Source: Kryptolebias marmoratus
Taxonomy: Eukaryota > Chordata > Actinopteri > Cyprinodontiformes > Rivulidae
Assembly (NCBI RefSeq): GCF_001649575.2
Contig: NC_051437.1
Span: 16,273,507 to 16,337,506 of the forward strand
Reading direction: 5' to 3'
DNA length: 64,000 bases
Made by a program: the position numbers and the translations under genes. Positions within the stretch are counted from its first letter, which is position 1, and every line of letters begins with the position of its first letter. The notes below the pieces were generated by a model that saw nothing but the letters and a program-made list of their open reading frames with translations, had not been told where the DNA came from and searched no databases. Below are positions 1 to 9,479 of the stretch, piece after piece.

Positions 1-184
1 CGGCTGCAGCCAGAGATCCGGCAGAAGCACCGAGGATGTGGGGCGCTGACTTCAGAATCCAGGGAGCGTACCTCAGGAAGCCCAAGGCAACCCCCAGCTG
101 GTAGATGGACAGGAATCCAGATCCAGAGAAGGTGATGTCGTGGGGAAATTTAAAGGAGTGAGACCTGGAGACACTGGGAGTCAT
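1..184 (-). CDS. Patatin-like phospholipase (PNPLA family), first coding exon, partial
   Basis: The minus strand reads an open frame of 61 codons from the ATG at 184-182 to the window edge. It begins MTPSVSRSHSF and carries the two N-terminal hallmarks of patatin lipases: a glycine-rich oxyanion segment, FSGSGF, at residues 19-24, and the nucleophile elbow GASAG at residues 52-56, with Ser54 the expected catalytic serine. Family members (for example PNPLA2 and PNPLA3) are lipid-droplet or membrane acylglycerol hydrolases using a Ser-Asp dyad; the Asp lies outside the window. A pyrimidine-rich tract followed by AG at about 216-217 is a plausible splice acceptor before the ATG. A conserved CTG|GTAAGT donor at about 1116 suggests a non-coding first exon upstream. 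The exact paralogue cannot be told from 61 residues, so no symbol is given. A damaged second copy of this exon lies at 3938-4012. Confidence 0.72.
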   Translation of the reverse strand, partial: MTPSVSRSHSFKFPHDITFSGSGFLSIYQLGVALGFLRYAPWILKSAPHILGASAGSLAAA

Positions 185-441
185 TTTCCAAGATATTTCA
201 GTAATTACTTTAAATAAATAAAAAAGTATTAATGCTGTAATAAAGACTCAGGTTATGTTCTCCAACTCAGGTCAGACAGCTATGAACTGAAACAGGCCTG
301 CTGGATTTAAAAACATCACAATTAGACATATCTTATTTGTCATGCCCATGTGATGTAGTGATCTCAAGGGCTTTTTTGTCCCCCTCATAAAGCACTTTCT
401 GTCCTTAAGTTTACTACATACTTACACAGAAAGTGTAAAGA

Positions 442-625
442 AAATCCAAAAAAGGTTAAAAACAAAAACAACTTCTCATCCGAGGAGCTTTCTCATTTCA
501 GAAATAGAGCTCCTTGGATGAGCGAAACGTCTTCAACTACAGAATAGAAGTCCAGCTGTTTTTGTTTTTAACCTTTTTTGGATTTGCCATGGCCTGGATG
601 ACTGAGAACCTACACCAGCATAAAA
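442..625. repeat. Hairpin-forming dispersed repeat with a 29-bp perfect inverted repeat (copy A)
   Basis: Bases 442-470 and 557-585 are exact reverse complements (29 of 29). The loop holds a second, imperfect inverted pair (CATCCGAGGAGCT against AGCTCCTTGGATG). A related copy lies at about 7629-7760 in the opposite orientation, sharing the blocks TTCTCAGTCATCCAGG, GGTTAAAAACAAAAAC and GACTTCTATTCTGTAG, so this is a dispersed family. It resembles short MITE-like teleost repeats; the exact family was not identified. The element is absent at the equivalent place in the duplicated block at 4100-4240. Confidence 0.6.
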
Positions 626-1089
626 AAATCCTACTGTTTTTAAACATGTTTTTAGACATTCTTAATTGAGTTGGAAGCCAATGAGCAGTAAGCAGAGGAG
701 CCAATGTGCTCCCACAGCATCCCCTGCAGGTGTAGCTTTGACTCTAAATGAAACAGGAAGTTCTGAGAATATGAGAATTGCAGCTGCCTGTTTGAGGGCC
801 TCTCATGCAACGGCTTTGCAGTTTTTATTTCTGTGTTGAACCACAATTTGTGTAATCATGGAAACAAATACTGGTAGTGTTTTTTTTTTGCATCTGTGTA
901 AGAAAATACACCATGGGACAAGCTTTGTGTGTCATATAAAATATTCATTTAAAAAAGGCCAGAGAGACAATCAAGCAAACATCTCATAAGACATCTTAAG
1001 GTAAAACCGGCACTGGAACAAACACAAATATTTGTTGCAAGTCAAGGCAATTGTTCTCTTTTTGACAACCACCTGTTTTGAAACTGAGA

Positions 1090-1180
1090 AAATACAAATC
1101 AAAGCCACCACTTACCAGCAAGATTTGTATAGGTGTTGCAAAAAAAAAAATCAAAATCTATATTGAACAATGTAAAATTG
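1090..1180 (-). other. Probable 5' non-coding exon of the patatin-like gene (donor near 1116)
   Basis: On the minus strand the sequence CAAATCTTGCTG is followed by GTAAGTGG, a strong splice donor with the last exon base at 1116. The same block with the same donor recurs in the duplicate at 4750. Retention of a functional-looking donor in both copies suggests it belongs to a real 5' UTR exon spliced to the ATG exon at 1-184. The upstream limit of this exon is not visible, so the right boundary is nominal. Confidence 0.35.
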
Positions 1181-1670
1181 AAGTTATAATGATTACATGA
1201 ATGAAGGTTGATGCTATTTTCCCAAAGATTTCTTACTGTTAGTGTTCATTTACACAATAAAAACATTAAGCTGAATCTGCTTAATACACCTTCCTTTATT
1301 ATATTACAAATATCTTTAGTTGCACTTCCATCCATAAACTGGTTCAATCTAGTTAATGTGACAATCTTTGGGGTTTTTGTGTATTTTTGATTGTGTTTTT
1401 TGTTTGTTTGTCTTGTATTTTAAAGTTCTGTGTTTATTTTTAATTCTGTATCTTAACTGTATCTTGTGCTGTGCCTTTTGTTTGGTTTAAAATAAAGTTT
1501 ATTATTTATCTCATCTGTCTGTGTTTCCAGCTACATCTGAATTTAAGTCTTCTCAACCTTTTTTAAACAATTTGAATCACTGGGTAGTCCTGAAATACAT
1601 TTCACTTAATTTTGGTACAATTTTTGATTTATACCTTTCTTAATTTTCTCAATTAAAAGAGGTGGTTTCC

Positions 1671-1800
1671 ATCCATCCATTCAGCCATCCATCCATTTTT
1701 TTTACCTGCTTTTCCTTTCCGGGTCACGGGGAGCTGGTGCGTGTCTCCAGCAGTCACTGTGCGAGAGGCGGGGAACACAAGTGCTCTTTAATACCAAACA
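1671..1800 (+). repeat. Degraded teleost interspersed repeat (ATCCATCC / GGGTCACGGGGAGCTGG family)
   Basis: A short ATCC-rich run is followed by a block containing GGGTCACGGGGAGCTGGTGC and GCGAGAGGCGGGG. I recognise this as the left part of a very common fish interspersed repeat. Further partial copies of what looks like the same family are at 3462-3560, 6100-6150 (reverse) and 12685-12895. Confidence 0.5.
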
Positions 1801-2278
1801 CCGCAGAGGCTGACAAAATCCAATAAAACTTTAACTGAAAGATAAAAAGTGAAAGACTGCATTGTTAAAATGTGGCTCAACATGTAGCTGTCACTGTTTT
1901 CTATTTAATGAGATCTGGAACATACACACACAAAAAAAAGAAAAACAGTGGAGCTACAGTTTATTTTTAATTGTATTGCATGTGGTTTTAACTGGAATGT
2001 TTCACTAAATACCTGATTATTTTAATGAAACAAAGCTGCATTAAAGTTGTTTTCACAAAAGTTGACTGATGACCAGCATGTGTCCATATGTCTGTTAGAC
2101 ATGCTCTCTTATTTTTCTTAAAAGTTGCTCTTTCTCTTAAACCTCAACCCCAGAAGATGCTCTTACACAGCAGAGCCACAGAAAAACAATGTTGTTTGCA
2201 AGCAGATGGAGATATGTTTAAAGATTCTCATTTACTAAATAAAGTCAATAGTTACAGCATGAGCAAGCTTTTTTAGCT

Positions 2279-2360
2279 ATGGGTCGACTGTGGCTCAGTG
2301 GTTAGAGCTGTCGTCCTCCAGTGAGAGAGTTGGATTTTGGACGTCACCAGTGTGCAGTCG
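2279..2360 (+). repeat. tRNA-like SINE head fragment
   Basis: The segment TGTGGCTCAGTGGTTAGAGC resembles a tRNA A-box and D-arm and matches the head of tRNA-derived elements common in teleosts. No intact B-box (GGTTCGANTCC) follows; the sequence drifts to TTGGATTTTGGACGTC. It is therefore a decayed repeat fragment, not a tRNA gene. Confidence 0.45.
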
Positions 2361-2545
2361 TAATTAAAAAAAAACATTTTACCAATATTCTTTTTTATTC
2401 CATTTTGCAGCTCTCCGATGAAGTAACACCTCTTCTTCGATGTTAACTGCAAAAGCCTCCAGTTCCTTTCTATAGAAATTTGAGGTAGCTTCTGAAAACA
2501 ACTCTTCAGTGTAAGTATTTATGAGAAATTATACCAATTTTACTA

Positions 2546-2909
2546 TTATGAAGATGATCTTTTAGCATTTTCTGGCAAAGCGACGGTAACCATCTGCTTG
2601 GATCTGTGGTCTGTGCAAGATTTCAGTGCAGTAGATTGTTTTTCCCCTTTTGTTTCCTCTTTTTCCACTTTGGTGGTCTCCAGATGCACCTGTGCAGAAG
2701 TTGGATCACAGTTCTGAAACCCCTGAGACACACGAAGAGAGGAGAGGAAGTAAGACCTAAAGACAAGAAATACATAAACCAGAAATTGAAGTTTGCTAAA
2801 GTGCACACACAACTAAAATTTGGTGGTTGTAGTTCCTCATCTGACCCACCTTTGTTCCAAGGGGAATTAATGGCATCTTTGTAGCTGTTATGGATGCCTG
2901 TTCTAGCTC
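2546..2909 (-). pseudogene. Possible two-exon 3' gene remnant, unidentified
   Basis: Two candidate exons on the minus strand join in phase. Exon A is 2850-2909 (60 bp, acceptor TTATAG, donor AAAG|GTGGGT), reading ELEQASITATKMPLIPLGTK. Exon B is 2546-2722 (177 bp, acceptor GTGTCTCAG), beginning GFQNCDPTSAQ and ending in a stop after NAKRSSS. The predicted tail is hydrophilic and rich in Lys, Glu and Ser. It lies just downstream of the damaged patatin exon at 3938-4012, so it may be the 3' end of that second copy; this is inference. I do not recognise the peptide, and a chance pairing of splice-like sites is possible. Confidence 0.3.
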
Positions 2910-3461
2910 CTATAATAAGAAAGGACAACAAATGTAATGTACAAACACCTATAATGTGCAACAATGTATTATCATTTGCATATGTTTTCAAAATGTGAGG
3001 ACATGTTTAGGTTAGAAATCAGTTAAATGTTTAAGTCCTCAGCATATTAGGTCATAGCAATAGAAGAGAGGATTCTGTGAAACTCAATTATGTTTCCCTA
3101 TCTTATCCTTTTTGTCCTGTTTTCAGGTTATGGTGTTTAAGAACATATATAACTTGTTTGCTTTAAACATTTGCCAAATATTTTGATGCTTTGTGTCATG
3201 GTTTTGGATAAAGTTTGTTCATCCTGCCGTGAGTAAAATAGCAACAACAGAGGCGACAGCACATTTTTGTTATTATTGACAAACATGATTTTATTGTCCC
3301 GTACATTGAAAACTGTAGAGCATGGGATTGGTATGCCTTGTGTAGATGGTAATGTGTAAATGTTAAATGCAGAAGCTAGCAGTATTGCAGATGAAAGATT
3401 ATTGCAGCCATGTTTGATTTAATTACTGTAAAAATTACGTGATCTATATTAGGAGTTATTA

Positions 3462-3560
3462 CCAGTTTACCTGACATGCATATTTTTGGTGTGTGGGAGG
3501 AAACCAGAGTACTTGTAGAAAACCCACGCATGCACGGGAAGAACTGTAAAGCAGCATTAT
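3462..3560 (+). repeat. Degraded teleost interspersed repeat (GGAGGAAACCAGAGTA type)
   Basis: The block includes GACATGCATATTTTTGGTG, GGGAGGAAACCAGAGTAC and ACCCACGCATGCACGGGAAG. These are diagnostic strings of a widespread fish repeat whose other parts occur at 1671-1800 and 12685-12895. Confidence 0.55.
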
Positions 3561-3937
3561 CCTGGAAAAGCTGCATTTCTCTGTCTCATACTGTTTGTCC
3601 TGTTTTCAGGATCTTTAGCATCCTTTACCCTCCCAACAACCCCTTGATACCTGCAACACAGATTTGAAACCAACCCCTAGTTTAAACTTTGTTCTTAGAG
3701 ACTAAGAACAAAGAATTGTTATAGCACATTTAAAAATGACAGCTTTGTACGAAAAGTCATGAAAATCCATTAGTCTGGAACAGTCAAGTGATAAAGCAGA
3801 TGAGAGGCTCAAATCTAATTTGTGGTCTAATTTAACAAACTGAATGTAAGAAACTTCTGTTACAAAACCTTAAAAACAAGCATGCAAAGCAAATTTGGAG
3901 TAAAAGTTATGGTAATTTACTCAGGTTTGCTTCACAG

Positions 3938-4012
3938 GCCACACCAGCGGAAGCACCGAGGATGTGGGGCGCCGACTTCAGAATCCAGGGTGCGTACTTC
4001 AGAAAACTCAGA
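3938..4012 (-). pseudogene. Broken duplicate of the patatin-like first coding exon
   Basis: The minus strand encodes FLKYAPWILKSAPHILGASAG, matching residues 36-56 of the exon at 1-184, including the GASAG nucleophile elbow. The start codon and the SGSGF oxyanion segment are missing: homology breaks just before the Phe and resumes in the 5' flank, so about 100 bp of exon has been deleted. After GASAG the sequence also departs from the first copy. It is best read as a non-functional fragment of a tandem duplicate; no way to translate it from a local ATG is seen. Confidence 0.6.
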
Positions 4013-4910
4013 TTTGTAAAGATTTTAGTTTAGTTAAGAGAGGCAGCTATGAACTGAAAGATACTGAATAATTTGTAGGTAGTCACAGATGTACATATAT
4101 TATCATATCCATGTGATAATGGACAGAAAGTATGTGACAGATAATTGCCAAAATTCAAATTTCTTTTCCAAAGTTTATAAAAATCCTTGTGCATGATTGA
4201 GTTTGCAGTTATTCAGAGAGATCTGGCATACAAAAAAAGCCAACGAGCAATCAGCAGATAAGCCAATGTGCTACTACAGCATCCCCTGCAGGTGTAGCTT
4301 TGGCCCAGTATTAAAGTACTGAGAATATGTGGACTGCAGTGGTCTGTTGGAGCTGTAATTATTGCATAAGAGCATTGTAGTGTTGGACAATGATGTGTGT
4401 GAAAGGTATGGCGTTATCAGTAAAACCACTGATGATTTTGATTTATTTAAAATGTTTTTTGATCATATACTATATATAAACATGTAAACCAAGTTTGGTT
4501 GTGACTTTTGATTTTAGTGCAACAAAAAAACACTATTGGTTACACTTTACATGTCATAAAAAAGATTTATTTTTTAAAAGCAAAACAGAAAAACAACCAA
4601 AAATCTCTTAAAACACTAAATACATAATCTTAAAGTCAAATCTGGAATAAACAGAAATTAGTTCTTTCGTATGTGTGTGCAATCACCCCAACTTCATCCT
4701 CTTTTTCACGACAACCTGCAACAAAATCCCGCTCACATACAGCACTTACCTGCAAGATTTGTATAGTTTACACACATAGACCCAAAACCAGCCAAGCTGA
4801 GCAATGTAAAAGTGATGTTGTGATAATTACTTTGATAAATATTGATGCCATTTTTCCCGCAGATTTCCTTTAAACTTACTATTAGTGTTTATTCACACAA
4901 AAAGCACAAA
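3938..4910. repeat. Duplicated block, unit 2 (patatin 5' end and upstream)
   Basis: This is the degraded second copy of about 1-1280, colinear and in the same orientation. It keeps the exon core, the block ending GCATCCCCTGCAGGTGTAGC at about 4277-4300, and a CTTGCAG|GTAAGT donor on the minus strand with its last exon base at 4750. The hairpin repeat of unit 1 is absent. Confidence 0.6.
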
Positions 4911-5063
4911 AATCAATCTCATGGAAAACTGTTTTTTTCCTACATCTGTTAGCACGTTGTCCAACCTGTTCGTACATGTTTTTTTTAAAAAGCTGAATCT
5001 GTATAAGACACACTCTGTTATTTATTTGGTTTGAATTGTTGTAGTATTTCTGTCCACATGTTT

Positions 5064-8000
5064 CTATCCCACTGCAGCACCCGTCGGAGGGGGCTGTGGA
5101 GAAGCCCGATCAGGCGAAACCTCAAAATGGTCCTCGCTGAAGTCATGTGTAGGGCTGCTGTCTGGAAAGTCCTCACCCTGAGGTGAAGTATGTTCTGGGG
5201 ACTCTGTGTCAATTTGATGCTTTTTGATGTCCAGTGGGAGCTTCAGAAACCTGAGGGAGGTCAGAAGGCACTCAGTAAATAACAAACGTTCTTCTCTGAG
5301 AAGACAAAAGAACGTTTGTGACAAAAAGGAAGGAGCAGAAACCTGAAGAGGAGTTTTTGTCCTCGCTCCTTTTTGATGATGTTGAGCTTGTAGTAGTGCC
5401 GCAGTGCACGAGACATTTTCTCATAGGTCATGTTTTCTCGGTTCTGTCAATAAAGAGAACATCTCATCAAGATTCTGTGTTGCGTTCATATTACTCCTGT
5501 GTGCCTTACTCTTTCTAAAGCTCTAACATCTGGTCATTTTCTCCTTTCCAAAAGAGCCTCACCTTGTGGTTCCCCCAGAGACGTGCCAGTCCATTAGGGT
5601 CAACTACCCGGAATACGTGGCTGTCTGGATCTTCCCACCGTATGTAGTCTTGGTAACGCTCATCACACAGCAGCTGGTACACATAGTCCCACAGCAGTCT
5701 GCACTCTGGTCAGGAACAAAACAGATACACCCAATATTTTGTGCTTCAAAACAAAGATGCTTTCTTCAATTATTTTGATTTGTAGCTTTTTTAGCTATGC
5801 ATAATGCACAGCTTTATGCATTATGCAAAAAATTATTGCAACAACAAAGTTATTTTATGCTACATTAAAATACAATTAAATTAACCTTTCGAGATACTTT
5901 AAGTTTAGAAGACATGAGTATAAGTGCAAACAATGTGAAAGAGGCCTAAATGGTGCAGACATTCCTATATGAAGACCAAAATAAGGGCTAAAACATTATT
6001 TGGTATTTATATATTATGTATGTGTACATGTATGTATGCATATGTATGTTTGGAATCTCATGCCAGTCTCTCTCCTTCTGGATCTATTGCCTCTATGACA
6101 CAACCATGGATAAGCAGCAGGAAATGGGTGGACGGATGAATGGATGATACTTCAATGCTGAGACTGTTAGTCTTTTTTATTACTATTATTTGCACTGGGT
6201 GAGAATTTAGAAAAAGTGCAAGCAAAAATATGAACCACCAGCACTCTTCTGAGGACGCTGTTAACAAATGAACATTACCTGGTATGCGACCGCTGGCTTT
6301 GTGCAGCGGACTCCTCGGCTTCTCTCGACTGGACAGGTTGAGAGGTTCCTGAATGACGCTCTCTTTGGGGGGAGGGCATTGAACGGGTTTATGGGGCAAC
6401 GTAGAGACAGATGCTGAACCATCTACGAAGAAAAATGAATAAGTGATCGAAAAGTCGGGGTTTGCATGGATTAGAAATCCAGATTACATTAGCCACCACT
6501 AATTATTTTGCACCCACTTTTATGTGCGAGTGGAGCTGAGTAATAAAAAACGGGGCGATTTCTGAGAGGCGACATCAGCTCAGGCTGGCTGCCCACAGCG
6601 GCAGCAACAACTGCAGGCACTGTCATGTTGGCAGCGGCAGGAACTACAGGAGAGAAATATGAGGAAACGTGAAGTGCTAAACAGAAAGCAAAAGCAATTT
6701 AATAACACTCTGAGTATTTTAGATTAACAGGTTTATCATGTAATGTTTAACACAAAGAGGGTATTTTAGGTTAGATCTAGCATGTAAAGCAACACAATAA
6801 GTTAAGAAAAACTGAAATATTAAAATAATTTTTATGAAATTCTATGAAAGCACAACAACTTAGAATGTCCTACTTCCTACAGTGGAAAGCACCATTTTAT
6901 GGTTGCGCCAAATCACGAATGTGTTCAGTTGCACCATATTTAAGAGCAGTTTTATGACTCTGACTTTTTACTTATCGCAGCTTCACAAGGAAATGCTCCG
7001 CTTTTTGTTCCAATACAATCAAATGACGGACTTAACGAAGCATAGATCATTCGGAGAGGACAGATAGACCATCGACGTATTGCGTAATGTGATTTCACAA
7101 CACCTGCACCGACACATTGCAGGATAAGTGAAGGGAAAAGAAAACAGGCAGAGATGGCAGACCATGTGACGGGGAGGGTTGGGTAAGTTCGGGAGCTAAG
7201 GTTTGTCTTCTAATAAATGCTGAAAAAAAAAAAAAGTGTAACTTGGCCTCACACGTGTTTATCAGGAAGTACTTAGACCCACACTTTAACAAGAATAAAC
7301 TAGTCAGATTTGATAAGCAATACAACTCGAAAAAGATCAACTGTCAGTATAATACTGAGTGTGGATTGTTTATTTGTGTGTTTTGTACTGATGTTCCCTC
7401 TTTTTCACAACCCTTTGCATACAAGACATAATAACCCATTTGTGTTGTTTTTCATAATTTAAATCTTATTTTGTTCCACTTTTTTATTACTGTTCTTTTC
7501 TACAATAATGCACACTTTTGTCTCTTTTCCACGTTTACTAAATAAAAGCTTTGTTCTCAGAAAGACAAGAAGACTTTGGCACAGTATTCTTTAAAAATAT
7601 ACTGACAGAAGTTTGTAAGCTATCTGCTGTAGATTCTCAGTCATCCAGGACATGGTAAAACCAAAAGAGGTTAAAAACAAAAACAAGTGGACTTCTATTC
7701 TGTAGCTGAAGCTGTTTCGCTTCTCATCCGACTAGCTTTCTCAATTCAGAAGCTTCCCCAATCGTAAGCTATTTGTGAATTAGTAACAATATGACATGAT
7801 GCACAGCGAATTTACTGACCGGTGGTGTCGCTGACCATCACAGGCTGTGGCTCCTTGACCGTATGGGAAGATTTCTGGCAGCTGACTGGATCCTGAATGT
7901 GTCTGGCTCTCGCAGAAGGAGAAGCACTCAGGGGCTCGCAGACAACACTCCTCCGTTGTTGCTTCACGCACTGAAGGATCTCATAGAGGACATCACCTAT

Positions 8001-8724
8001 AGGAAAACCAAGGGTCGAGAGCAGAGAAAAGGGCGTTGAGGAAAACTGGGTGTTTGTGTTTGTGTGTTCTTCTGCACATTTTTTTTAAATTATTATTTCC
8101 ACCTGAGCTGGGACAGCGGCGTCTGAAGTCTTCTTTGGTGAGTAGGCACAGGGCTCTGCCGTTCATCTCAAAATGACCCTTCTCTGGCCGGCGCAGCGAG
8201 TACTCCTTCTGGGCCCAGTGGAGCCAGTGGGCAACGTCCTCCTTATCCCACAGAGATGGGTTTATTCCTGGAAAGCATACAGTTTTAAAGCATGGGGAAG
8301 CATTCCTAATATTCACTGTAACATTTTTTAAAAAAAGGTGCTCACTCAGTCGTCCAGGTAAGTGCCACAGGTCTTCCTGAGTGGGAGCTTGAGGAGGGGG
8401 GGAGTGATGCTCGCTTGCAGGCAGGGTGACCTGCCTCCCCTGCGTTAAGAGTGGAGGACTATCTGCTCGGGTTTCATGCTATCAGCAGCCACACAAACAG
8501 ATACAAACTTCAGTACTTATCAGCTACAACCCGGCCATGCAGCTCAAAGATAAGTTTGATTAGAATAATAAAAAAAAAACCTAACTTTTGCCCCCCACCG
8601 AATTAAAGCCATTAGACTCCATATATAAACGTAGCGAGGCTTTCTACCTGCTGTTTACGAGAATAAACATGATCCAGAGAGTTCAACATACCTTGATCAG
8701 GGGTGACGGGGAAATGCTCGCCAT
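5064..8724 (-). CDS. etv7: ETS-family transcriptional repressor Etv7 (TEL2-like), nine exons, complete
   Basis: Coding exons, 5' to 3': 8692-8724, 8346-8439, 8103-8267, 7820-7996, 6518-6643, 6279-6422, 5563-5705, 5343-5443, 5064-5250. They total 1170 bp, in phase, giving 389 aa. The product has a Pointed (PNT/SAM) oligomerisation domain at about residues 44-115 ([35 protein letters not shown]) and a C-terminal ETS DNA-binding domain at about 248-330 ([27 protein letters not shown], recognition helix [13 protein letters not shown]). PNT plus ETS with these sequences is the ETV6/ETV7 class. KEYSL, GRALC, CPSSGDVLYE and NIIKKE...QKLLFRFLK favour ETV7 over ETV6. Such proteins bind GGAA sites in the nucleus and repress. 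The poorly conserved linker exon 6518-6643 rests on phase and a moderate donor (AAAA|GTGGGT), and is the least certain part. A possible poly(A) signal lies near 5020. Confidence 0.9.
6100..6150 (-). repeat. Short fragment of the ATCC-type teleost repeat, reversed
   Basis: GGATAAGCAGCAGGAAATGGGTGGACGGATGAATGGATGAT looks like the reverse complement of the ATCC-rich end of the family seen at 1671-1800 (quoted here only as a short, low-information match). It lies in the etv7 intron between the exons at 6279-6422 and 5563-5705. Confidence 0.4.
7629..7760. repeat. Dispersed hairpin-type repeat (copy B)
   Basis: Shares TTCTCAGTCATCCAGG, GGTTAAAAACAAAAAC, GACTTCTATTCTGTAG and a CGCTTCTCATCCGA block with the element at 442-625, in the opposite orientation. 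Only one arm of the inverted repeat is kept. It lies in an etv7 intron between the exons at 7820-7996 and 6518-6643. Confidence 0.5.
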
Positions 8725-8911
8725 GGAAAGCTCCCTCTTTTTCTTTTCGCTTGTATCTAAACAAAAACAGAGCGGCTTCCTCACCAGCAGACAAACAGCG
8801 GAATAAACTGAACGTCACACTCTTCCAGGTAAAGAAAACAGCATAATATCCTCGAAGATATACACACACAGAGACAAAAAAAGTAATCAGCACTATTTTC
8901 ACATTCGAGCC

Positions 8912-8937
8912 TTCCGGGAAATGAAAACGAAAGAAAC
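8912..8937. promoter_or_regulatory. Candidate STAT (GAS) site overlapping an ISRE, upstream of etv7
   Basis: TTCCGGGAA at 8912-8920 fits the palindromic STAT consensus TTCNNNGAA and also contains an ETS-type core (CCGGAA on the other strand). It runs directly into GAAATGAAAACGAAAGAAAC (8918-8937), which has several GAAA units, with GAAAACGAAA at 8923-8932 matching the ISRE core GAAANNGAAA. The pair lies about 190 bp upstream of the etv7 start codon. Mammalian ETV7 is known to be interferon-inducible, so a JAK-STAT/IRF promoter module is plausible; function here is inferred. Confidence 0.6.
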
Positions 8938-9258
8938 ACAATCCTCGCAGGGGGATGTGCGCAAAACAGGCTGATTGGAGGAAGCACCTTTTCCAGAAAC
9001 ATGAGCGCGTGTTGGTGAGACTGACAATTATTACAACTATCCATAAAGGCGTCGAATAGAATTATGTGCCGTGAATTAAAATAATAATAACAATAATCAT
9101 AAGTGAGGGGAAACAGTAAAGGTATTGTTCGCACTTGTGTTCACGAATACGCGGGAAGAGGTGGGGCAGGAAACACAAGAAAACTACAGGAGGACACAGG
9201 TTAAAGAGCTGCGGGGAGCGACTTAAGTCAACGACACCTGAGGACGAAGGAACGAGCT

Positions 9259-9268
9259 GCGCATGCGC
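9259..9268. promoter_or_regulatory. NRF1-type binding site
   Basis: GCGCATGCGC is the perfect palindromic core of the NRF1 motif; with flanks it reads TGCGCATGCGCC. NRF1 sites are common in CpG promoters of housekeeping and divergent gene pairs. Confidence 0.5.
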
Positions 9269-9479
9269 CGTCGACGAACAGGAGCTCCTCCTCCTCCTCG
9301 CGCACAGGAAGAGAAGAGACAAACACGCGAGACGCAGTGACCGAGCAAGGAGCGAGAGTTTTACTTCAAGTAGGTACGGTGTTTATTTAGGAGGGGACGC
9401 GAAGCTGCAGCTGCCGCGGTGCTGGAAACAGGAAAAAACAAACAAAACAAAACAAATAAAGTCGACTGCGACGCGCTGA

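Larger units (their letters stand above)
1..1280. repeat. Duplicated block, unit 1 (patatin 5' end and upstream)
   Basis: This stretch shares several colinear blocks with about 3940-4910. They are the exon core (around 20-80 against 3950-4000), a block ending GCATCCCCTGCAGGTGTAGC (around 675-740 against 4240-4305), the splice-donor block (around 1111-1130 against 4744-4765), and an AT-rich block around 1165-1260 against 4798-4900. The order and orientation are the same, so this is a direct segmental duplication rather than a dispersed repeat. Between the blocks the copies differ by indels, including the hairpin repeat at 442-585 that only this copy carries. Confidence 0.65.

Noticed and set aside
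2279..2360. tRNA gene
   Set aside because: Only an A-box-like half is present; no B-box, no cloverleaf, no terminator.
5064..8724. Assignment of the ETS gene as etv6
   Set aside because: The PNT domain (KEYSL, GRALC, CPSSGDVLYE) and ETS end (NIIKKE, FRFLK) fit ETV7 better than ETV6 as I recall them; a tree would settle it.
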